DNA of 52,656 bases from Candidatus Phytoplasma meliae (lineage in GTDB: Bacteria; Bacillota_I; Bacilli_A; Acholeplasmatales; Acholeplasmataceae): contig NZ_JACAOD020000018.1 of the NCBI RefSeq assembly GCF_016876135.2, positions 1 through 52,656 of the forward strand. The letters run 5' to 3'. Made by a program: the position numbers and the translations under genes. Below the pieces are notes generated by a model that worked only from the letters and a program-made list of their open reading frames with translations, did no database searches and had not been told where the DNA came from. Of the stretch, positions 46,451-52,656 are shown piece after piece; the stretch's first letter is position 1; every line of letters begins with the position of its first letter.

Positions 46451-46510
46451 GTTTCATTTGGTATATTGCAAATATAATTTTAAGATGATATAAGTTTAAA
46501 GGAAGAATAT

Positions 46511-47497
46511 ATGATTATTTTATCTTTTGAAACTAGTTGTGATGAGACCAGTGTTGCTGTGACGCAAGATGGGAAAACAGTTTTATCTAATATTGTTTTT
46601 TCTCAAATTAAATATCATCAAATTTTTGGTGGTGTAGTTCCTGAAATAGCATCACGCAAACATATTCAATTTATGACTTTGGTGTTGGAACAAGCTTTAA
46701 AAGAAGCACAAGTTCAACCTCAAGATATTGATTTAGTGGCGGTTACCCATGGACCTGGTTTAATTGGTTCTTTATTAATTGGCATCAATGCTGCTAATGT
46801 TTTTGCTTATGTTCATCAAAAACCTCTTTTAGGCATTAATCACTTATTAGGACATGTTTATGCGGCTCAAATTGAGCACGAAATTAAACCTCCAGCATTA
46901 GTTCTTTTAATTTCAGGAGGACATACTGAATTGCTTTATTTAAAAGAACATGGGCAAATTGAAGTTTTAGGAACCACTTTAGATGATGCTGTGGGAGAAG
47001 TTTATGATAAAATTGCTAAAGTACTTCAATTACCATATCCTGGAGGCCCTTTGATTGATCAATTAGCTCAACAAGGGCAAGATACTTATTGTTTCGTGAG
47101 ACCTTATTTAAAAAATAATAATTTAAATTTTAGTTTTTCGGGTCTTAAAAGTCATTTAGTTAATTTAATTCTTAATCGAAATATTGATACTTTAAATGTT
47201 TCAAATATTTGTGCTTCTTTTCAAGCTAGTGTGATTGATGTTTTGTTTGAAAAAACTAAAAGAGCGTTAACAAAATATCCTGTTAAGCAGTTAATTGTAA
47301 CAGGTGGAGTGGCTTCTAATATGGGTTTAAGACATAAATTTAGTAGTTGCTTTACACATTTAGAAGTTATTTTTCCAAGTGTTGCTTATTGTACTGATCA
47401 AGCAGCTATGATAGGGATTGCTGCTTATTATCAAAATAAAATTACTAAAGCTACTTATAAATATGATTTAACTGCCTTACCTAATTTAACTTTTTAA
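46511..47497 (+). CDS. tsaD: tRNA threonylcarbamoyladenosine synthesis protein TsaD
   Basis: 328 residues. N-terminal [14 protein letters not shown], metal ligands His111 and His115 ([12 protein letters not shown]), ISGGHTEL, and [12 protein letters not shown]. With TsaB/TsaE it completes t6A37 in ANN-decoding tRNAs. The partners are not in the window. ATG after AAAGGAAG. Confidence 0.97.
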   Translation: MIILSFETSCDETSVAVTQDGKTVLSNIVFSQIKYHQIFGGVVPEIASRKHIQFMTLVLEQALKEAQVQPQDIDLVAVTHGPGLIGSLLIGINAANVFAYVHQKPLLGINHLLGHVYAAQIEHEIKPPALVLLISGGHTELLYLKEHGQIEVLGTTLDDAVGEVYDKIAKVLQLPYPGGPLIDQLAQQGQDTYCFVRPYLKNNNLNFSFSGLKSHLVNLILNRNIDTLNVSNICASFQASVIDVLFEKTKRALTKYPVKQLIVTGGVASNMGLRHKFSSCFTHLEVIFPSVAYCTDQAAMIGIAAYYQNKITKATYKYDLTALPNLTF

Positions 47498-47508
47498 TAA
47501 ATTAATAT

Positions 47509-47537
47509 AAAAGAGACTTTTATAAGTCTCTTTTTTT
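47509..47537 (+). terminator. Intrinsic terminator after tsaD
   Basis: AAAAGAGACTT-TTAT-AAGTCTCTTTT, perfect 11-bp stem (47509-47534), then Ts. The same stem recurs at 52630. Confidence 0.92.
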
Positions 47538-47564
47538 GTTTTAATAAAATGTGATCCAAAATAT

Positions 47565-47631
47565 AAAAAAACAAGTAAAATACTCAGATATCAAGATTAT
47601 ATGAGCATAAAACTTGTTTTTTTTTTTTTTT
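47565..47631 (+). terminator. Second hairpin with a T15 tail, overlapping the next promoter
   Basis: Seven As and CAAGT (47565-47576) pair with ACTTG and seven Ts (47612-47623). CTCA/TGAG extends the stem inside. The T15 tail (47617-47631) is also the spacer of the promoter at 47614-47641. Confidence 0.6.
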
Positions 47632-47641
47632 GGTGTATAAT
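47614..47641 (+). promoter_or_regulatory. Homopolymer-spacer promoter of the DUF2963-AAA-FtsH operon
   Basis: TTGTTT (47614-47619) and TATAAT (47636-47641) are 16 nt apart, and 12 of the 16 spacer bases belong to an uninterrupted T15 run. A change of one or two Ts would alter -35/-10 spacing, the classical design of phase-variable promoters. The -10 is preceded by GTG as in two other promoters here. Confidence 0.7.
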
Positions 47642-47719
47642 TGTAATTAATAGTTATTTATTGATGACTATTAAACTTAACACATAAGAAAATAAAAAGT
47701 AAAGAGGGTTAATTTTTAA

Positions 47720-49237
47720 ATGCAAAAACAAAAGAAATATAAAAATTATTACATTTTATTATTTTTAATATTTAATATTTTAATTTATTTTAACTATAAT
47801 AATTTTATTTATGCAGATGTTCCTCCAACAAACTCACCTGAAGAAGTCGATAATTCCACAACTACGAATGATCCACAACAAAATAGCGATGCACATCAAA
47901 GATTTATAGATGCTTATAAAATTGCGAAGTTGAATGAATTCAAAACAACATTATGTAATTATGAAATAGTAGCACAAGTAAATCAATTACCTGTTAATAA
48001 ATGGGAATTTAAATTTATCGATACAAAAAATACAAATATTGTAAAACATTTAAAATTAACTTTTAATGAAATACAAAATGATGAAAATTATGTTTACTAT
48101 CAAATAAAAAATGATAATGAAAATTATAATTATATATGTAAATTTAATAAAAATACAAATAAAATTATTACAAGCACGTATTATCAACCAAATAGCGAAA
48201 AGATAGATTTTATGCATGAATTCGATCCACAAAGTGGTGAATTAATTAAAACAACTTCTTATAAAAGCAATGGGAATGATATTGTATATATTACACAATA
48301 TGAATATCATAGTAATGGGAAATTGATTAAAGGTACAGAAAAACTGATGAACCCCGAAAAACTTCTTTGTATTAACGAATATGACCCAACAACAGGTAAA
48401 CAAATCAAAATAACCCGATGCAAACCAGATGGCACTATTTCTTTCATTCGAGAATACAATTCAACAACAGGCAACCAAACCAAACTTACGTGGTACGACC
48501 GAAACGGTACCATTTTCTTAATCGACGAATTCGACCCAACAACAGGCAACCGAATCAAAGCAACCAAATACAACCCAGATAGAACAATTAAATTTATTTT
48601 CGAATATAACCCATTCACATCTAAACCAACCAAATCAACCAACTACCACAACGGAACCATTTCCTTCATCGACGAATACAACCCAACAACAGGCAACCGA
48701 ATCAAAACAACCCAATATAACGAAGATGGTAAAACAATTGCTTTTGTTAAAGATGAAAATGATAATATTATTTTAAATAATTCTAACAATAATCCACCTC
48801 AAGAATCATTAATCAATAAACTAACAAATAGAACAACGATTCGTATTACAGAAAGAAACCAAACACAAGCAAAAGAAACTATTCTGCAAGGGAATTCTTC
48901 TTTTCAAGATGAAACATTAATGGTTGAATTTCCACAAAATGAAAACTTTGTAGTGGTTAGTTCTAACAAATATAGTGGTAGAGTTCAAATCCCTTTTGAA
49001 ATCGCTAATATAGAGGTATCACAAACATCTAATAATCCTAATAATGCAGATAATTTAAATAATAACAACATACAAGAAGATAAATCCAAATCAACAATGA
49101 AGCTATCAAACCCACCAAAAGATAAATCTCATAAAATGACTATAATCATAATTACCATAATCATTGCTCTTATTGCAGGAGGAATGGGTGGTTATTATTA
49201 TTACATGAAAAAAATAGTTAAAAGGAACACTAAATAA
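47720..49237 (+). CDS. Surface protein with DUF2963-type repeats
   Basis: 505 residues. Signal-like hydrophobic N-terminus (about 10-31, YADVPP as possible cleavage), a threonine/asparagine-rich spacer, then about seven repeats of the type FIxEYNPTTGNxxKxTxYNxDGTI (residues about 165-350), a linker, a module with SNKYSGRVQIPFEI (415-428), and a C-terminal transmembrane helix (about 474-494) with a basic tail. Most of the protein should be outside. Repeats match the phytoplasma-specific DUF2963 family, function unknown. Codons in 48400-48720 favour C in third position, unlike all neighbours. First gene of a three-gene operon. Confidence 0.85.
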   Translation: MQKQKKYKNYYILLFLIFNILIYFNYNNFIYADVPPTNSPEEVDNSTTTNDPQQNSDAHQRFIDAYKIAKLNEFKTTLCNYEIVAQVNQLPVNKWEFKFIDTKNTNIVKHLKLTFNEIQNDENYVYYQIKNDNENYNYICKFNKNTNKIITSTYYQPNSEKIDFMHEFDPQSGELIKTTSYKSNGNDIVYITQYEYHSNGKLIKGTEKLMNPEKLLCINEYDPTTGKQIKITRCKPDGTISFIREYNSTTGNQTKLTWYDRNGTIFLIDEFDPTTGNRIKATKYNPDRTIKFIFEYNPFTSKPTKSTNYHNGTISFIDEYNPTTGNRIKTTQYNEDGKTIAFVKDENDNIILNNSNNNPPQESLINKLTNRTTIRITERNQTQAKETILQGNSSFQDETLMVEFPQNENFVVVSSNKYSGRVQIPFEIANIEVSQTSNNPNNADNLNNNNIQEDKSKSTMKLSNPPKDKSHKMTIIIITIIIALIAGGMGGYYYYMKKIVKRNTK

Positions 49238-49267
49238 ATCTATTAAAATGCAGAAAGGGAAAAATAA

Positions 49268-50800
49268 ATGGAAAAAAATAAAAAGATAATTTTATTACTT
49301 CAAAAACTATCTTGTATCATCATTTGTTTTATATTTTTAGGAAATATGATAGTTAATCTTGTTGTACATGGCACAACACACAATCAACAAGATCAATTAC
49401 CAGATAAAGTTCAAAATACAAACTTAGGTTTATTAGAATATGCACTAGAAAGCGATATTAAGAAAGCATTACAGCAAAAGAATCCAACTTTAACTAATGA
49501 TGATATAAATAATTTACAAGTTAATTTTATTCTTGATACAAACAAAGCAACTCTTACTTCTAGTCAATTATCAGGCGCAGTTGAAGTAATTTTTGAAATT
49601 AAACAAAAATTGAACCAAAAAATTAATAATAATATAGATTTAGGAACATTAAATTATAAAAAAGAAGAGGACGTTAAACAAGCGTTAAAAAAATTAAAAG
49701 AAGCAAATAAAATATCTTTAAACGATCAACAAATTGATAAGTTAAAAGTGGACTTCATTCCTTACCAAAATAAAGCAAATATTGCGTCTGATGAATTTAG
49801 TGGTCAAGTACAAGTAACTTTTAGCAAAGATTTTCTACCCAATGTTATAATAAGCGAAGAAATTAAAAAAGAATTTGAACATATTATCAGATATTTTAAA
49901 GATTTTCAAATATATAAAGATGTAGGAGCTACACTACCAAAAGGATATATTTTGCATGGTCCTCCTGGAACAGGTAAAACTTATATTGTTGAACAATTAG
50001 AAAAAGAATTAGAAGGAGCTTATTTTATTTATAGATCAGGACCTGAATTTACAACATCGAGAGTAGGAGCTAGTGAAACATTAGTAAGAGATATGTTTAA
50101 AACAGCACAACATCAAAATAAACCTTGTGTTATTTTTATTGATGAAATTGATGCTATTCTTAGTAAAAGAGGTGCTACTGAAGGAGATTCAGGAGGAGCT
50201 GTTAGGAGTCATAATTCAACTGTTAACCAATTTTTAACAGAATTAGATGGCTTTAAAAAACATCCTTATCCTATTATTGTAATTGGTGCCACCAATAAAG
50301 TAGAATTATTAGATGAAGCAGTTGTGCGTCCAGGAAGATTAGAAAAAAAGATTTTAATTAGTTTACCCAACAAAGAAGATACTAAAAAAATATTAGCTTT
50401 GTATCTTAAAAAAATTAATCTTGCATCAGATTTAAAAGAACATGGTCAATTAAAAGATGAATTTTTAAATTCATTGGCAGAACAATGTTATGAATTAAAA
50501 ATGAGTCCTGCTTCAATTAAATATTTTGTCAATGAAGCTGCTTTGATGGCTGTCGAACAAGAAGGTGAAGCAACTATTTCTCAAAATAACTTACAAAAAG
50601 CTTTAGATAAATATCAAGATGAACAACTTAAAAAAATTATTAAACCACAAAACTTAGAAACTAAAACTTTTAGCATTACAGAAAGCATACTATTGTGGAG
50701 CGCTATTTTAACTTTTGTTATCTTATTGATTTTATGTAGTTATTTATTTTTTAAAAAATATCAAAAAAAACAACAACTTAAAATTTGGGGAGGAAATTAA
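49268..50800 (+). CDS. Membrane AAA+ ATPase without protease domain, with two surface-type repeats
   Basis: 510 residues. N-terminal hydrophobic segment (about 8-34) after a lysine-rich start; two repeats of about 70 residues ending SSQLSGAVEVIFEI and SDEFSGQVQVTFSK, like variable-lipoprotein modules of Mollicutes; AAA+ domain with Walker A GPPGTGKT (231-238), Walker B IFIDEID and VRPGRLEKK; C-terminal transmembrane helix (about 474-494) with a basic tail. There is no HExxH. The AAA core is FtsH-like. With lysines at both ends, the simple topology puts repeats and AAA+ outside. It is 30 nt after the DUF2963 gene and 3 nt before ftsH. Confidence 0.85.
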   Translation: MEKNKKIILLLQKLSCIIICFIFLGNMIVNLVVHGTTHNQQDQLPDKVQNTNLGLLEYALESDIKKALQQKNPTLTNDDINNLQVNFILDTNKATLTSSQLSGAVEVIFEIKQKLNQKINNNIDLGTLNYKKEEDVKQALKKLKEANKISLNDQQIDKLKVDFIPYQNKANIASDEFSGQVQVTFSKDFLPNVIISEEIKKEFEHIIRYFKDFQIYKDVGATLPKGYILHGPPGTGKTYIVEQLEKELEGAYFIYRSGPEFTTSRVGASETLVRDMFKTAQHQNKPCVIFIDEIDAILSKRGATEGDSGGAVRSHNSTVNQFLTELDGFKKHPYPIIVIGATNKVELLDEAVVRPGRLEKKILISLPNKEDTKKILALYLKKINLASDLKEHGQLKDEFLNSLAEQCYELKMSPASIKYFVNEAALMAVEQEGEATISQNNLQKALDKYQDEQLKKIIKPQNLETKTFSITESILLWSAILTFVILLILCSYLFFKKYQKKQQLKIWGGN

Positions 50801-50803
50801 AAA

Positions 50804-52609
50804 ATGCCAAAAATATTAAGAATGTTAAAAAAACCAAAAACTATAATAATTTTAAGTATGACAAGTTTACTTTTATATTTGCTCTTTTTTGAATTAAGGC
50901 AACAATGGGAAGATCAAAACGGTTATTTGAATCCCATAGCATTAATCGAAAAAATAGAACAAACAGATGTTAAAGAATTAAAATCAATTAAAATAAGGAT
51001 GTTAGGGGGAAGCATTACTAGACATTCAGAAGGAATTGAAAAAGTAATTGTTGAAACTAAAAATGACGGAACATGGTATACTCATGCTGATACTCAATTT
51101 ATGTTTGTTCACTTTCTTCATAAATTAGAAAAAATTGGTGATGAAAAAGGAAAATTAATTACTTATCTTAACAATAAGCAATATTTTCAAACTAAACCAT
51201 TTAGCATTGTTTTAAATCCTCTTTTAGGTATTTTATCTTCGGTATCTTCTGTTTGGTGGATGATTTATCTTTATAGAACAAGAGCATTTAACAAAAAAGA
51301 TAATAATTTTGCAATCACCAATAAACAAAAACAAATCACTTTCAAAGATGTTGCAGGCAATGAAGAAGAAAAAGCAGAATTAGTCGAAATGGTTGATTTC
51401 TTAAAACAACCTCAAAAATATCATAATATGGGTTCTCAAATTCCTAAAGGAGTTTTATTATCAGGGCCTCCTGGAACAGGAAAAACCTTACTTGCCAAAG
51501 CTTTAGCAGGAGAAGCAGGTGTTCCTTTTTACTCCGTAGCAGGTTCAGAATTTGTTGAAGTATATGTTGGAGTTGGTGCATCCCGTATTCGTGAATTATT
51601 TAAAGAAGTAAGAAAAAATGCCCCTTGTGTCTTATTCATTGATGAAATAGAGGTATTAGGAGGACAAAGAGGTGGTCATTCTTTTAATTCAGAAAAAGAC
51701 CAAACCCTAAATCAACTTCTAACTGAAATGGATGGCTTTAATCCTTCTGCAGGAATTATTATTGTAGCAGCTACTAATAGATCTGATATGCTTGATGCTG
51801 CCTTGTTGCGCCCCGGAAGATTTGACCGTCGTATTATGGTAACTCTTCCTGATGTTAAAGCCAGAGAAGCTATTTTAAAACTTCATGCTCAAAACAAAAA
51901 ATTAGTTAAAGATATTGATTTTCATCAATTAGCCAAACAAACTCCTGGTATGAGTGGAGCAGAACTTGCTGCTGTATTAAATGAAGCCTCTATTTTAACT
52001 GTTAGAAATAATGAAAAACTAATTACTATGGATACCTTACAAGAAGCAATTGATCGTGTTTGGATGGGTCCTGCGAAAAAATCACGTAAATATACCGAAG
52101 AAGAAAGAAAAGAAACTGCCTATCATGAAGCAGGACATGCTGTTATTGGATTAAAAGTAAAAGATGCTCCTGCAATTCAAAAAATTACCATTGTTCCACG
52201 TGGACAAGCAGGTGGTTATGTTTTATTTATGGAAGAAAAAGAATTATTTTTCCATTCTAAAAAACGTTTTCAAGCAAATATTGTATGTTCTTTGGCAGGA
52301 AGGGCAGCTGAAGAAATGATCTTTGGACTTGATAATATTAGTGATGGATGTTTCTCAGATTTTCAATCAGCTACTAGAGTAGCCCGTGCAATGGTTACTA
52401 AATACGGAATGAGTGATTTAGGATTAATGCAAGATTCACCATTTGCAGATAAAAAAGCTATTAATGATGCTATGAAAAAAATTATTGATAATTGTTATCA
52501 AATTGCTCAAGATGTATTAAAAGAAAACCAAGATTTACTTCATAAAATAGCTAATTTATTACTGGAAAAAGAAACTATTATCAAAGAAGAAATTGATAAA
52601 TTAGTTTAA
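50804..52609 (+). CDS. ftsH: ATP-dependent zinc metalloprotease FtsH
   Basis: 601 residues with the standard layout: TM helix (about 13-30), extracytoplasmic domain, second TM (about 139-157), Walker A GPPGTGKT (221-228), [16 protein letters not shown], zinc motif HEAGH (441-445) and [11 protein letters not shown] with the third ligand. It should be fully active in membrane-protein quality control. The ribosome binding site (GGGGAGG) is inside the end of the AAA+ gene, so the two are coupled. A terminator closes the operon. Codon use and conservation suggest this is the housekeeping copy. Confidence 0.96.
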   Translation: MPKILRMLKKPKTIIILSMTSLLLYLLFFELRQQWEDQNGYLNPIALIEKIEQTDVKELKSIKIRMLGGSITRHSEGIEKVIVETKNDGTWYTHADTQFMFVHFLHKLEKIGDEKGKLITYLNNKQYFQTKPFSIVLNPLLGILSSVSSVWWMIYLYRTRAFNKKDNNFAITNKQKQITFKDVAGNEEEKAELVEMVDFLKQPQKYHNMGSQIPKGVLLSGPPGTGKTLLAKALAGEAGVPFYSVAGSEFVEVYVGVGASRIRELFKEVRKNAPCVLFIDEIEVLGGQRGGHSFNSEKDQTLNQLLTEMDGFNPSAGIIIVAATNRSDMLDAALLRPGRFDRRIMVTLPDVKAREAILKLHAQNKKLVKDIDFHQLAKQTPGMSGAELAAVLNEASILTVRNNEKLITMDTLQEAIDRVWMGPAKKSRKYTEEERKETAYHEAGHAVIGLKVKDAPAIQKITIVPRGQAGGYVLFMEEKELFFHSKKRFQANIVCSLAGRAAEEMIFGLDNISDGCFSDFQSATRVARAMVTKYGMSDLGLMQDSPFADKKAINDAMKKIIDNCYQIAQDVLKENQDLLHKIANLLLEKETIIKEEIDKLV

Positions 52610-52629
52610 TTATTAACATATATATAATG

Positions 52630-52656
52630 AAAAGAGACTTTTGTAAGTCTCTTTTT
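52630..52656 (+). terminator. Intrinsic terminator closing the operon
   Basis: AAAAGAGACTT-TTGT-AAGTCTCTTTT, the same stem as at 47509, at the window's right edge. Confidence 0.92.

Noticed and set aside
1..52656. tRNA, rRNA, tmRNA or CRISPR loci
   Set aside because: No T-loop-like GTTCAAATC with acceptor pairing, no rRNA-like conserved block and no spaced repeats; the tandem repeats found are contiguous microsatellites.

Overview
The window is strongly AT-rich and looks like a chromosome segment of a phytoplasma ('Candidatus Phytoplasma', most likely an aster-yellows-type strain; the strain assignment is inference). The reasons are wall-less-bacterium gene content, TGA used as a stop and TGG for Trp (so not the Mycoplasma code), phytoplasma-type surface proteins with DUF2963-like repeats, several FtsH/HflB-like AAA+ proteins, and a block of genes of the kind carried by phytoplasma potential mobile units (PMUs). 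No rRNA or tRNA gene was seen.

Layout. (1) 1-2490, minus strand: a PMU-like block read away from the origin: sigma factor, small membrane protein, DNA adenine methylase broken at an A7 run, ssb, a hairpin-rich spacer, a 39-residue ORF and the first codons of an HU-like gene. (2) 2491-5912: the replication origin region with DnaA-box-like sites and several short tandem repeats, then dnaA and dnaN. (3) 6142-12133: an FtsH-like protease and a four-gene Mn/Zn ABC transporter (mntABCD-like) behind a promoter with an 11-bp inverted repeat. (4) 12433-18572: phytoplasma-specific membrane/secreted proteins, a decayed MacB/FtsX-type ABC transporter, a SufU/IscU scaffold and two NlpA-family proteins lacking signal peptides. 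(5) 18908-36804: a housekeeping core: DEAD helicase, endonuclease IV, 2-hydroxycarboxylate (malate/citrate) carrier, alaS-ruvX-trmR-greA (order as in Bacillus), yqeG, yqeK, rsmD, yneF, ohr, rsgA, ychF, ileS and a YitT-family protein. (6) 36992-47497: a Ca-type and an Mg-type P-type ATPase, two small TM/coiled-coil proteins, rpsD, cdaA (c-di-AMP synthase), degV and tsaD. (7) 47720-52609: a three-gene operon of a DUF2963 surface protein, a membrane AAA+ ATPase without a protease domain and a complete FtsH.

The most interesting system is region 7. Its promoter has a 15-T homopolymer lying exactly between the -35 and -10 boxes, the arrangement that gives slipped-strand ON/OFF switching. The two phytoplasma-specific proteins of the operon share an SGxVxxxF repeat module, and charge patterns suggest that the AAA+ domain of the second protein could lie outside the membrane. 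A promoter with the same layout and the same 19-nt distance, but with an interrupted T tract, drives the small coiled-coil genes at 39898-40508, giving a natural locked comparison. Other points of note are ruvX apparently starting at ATT behind a perfect Shine-Dalgarno sequence, a short leader ORF before mgtA, a phase-variable-looking dam gene, and paired alternative hairpins before the sigma factor.
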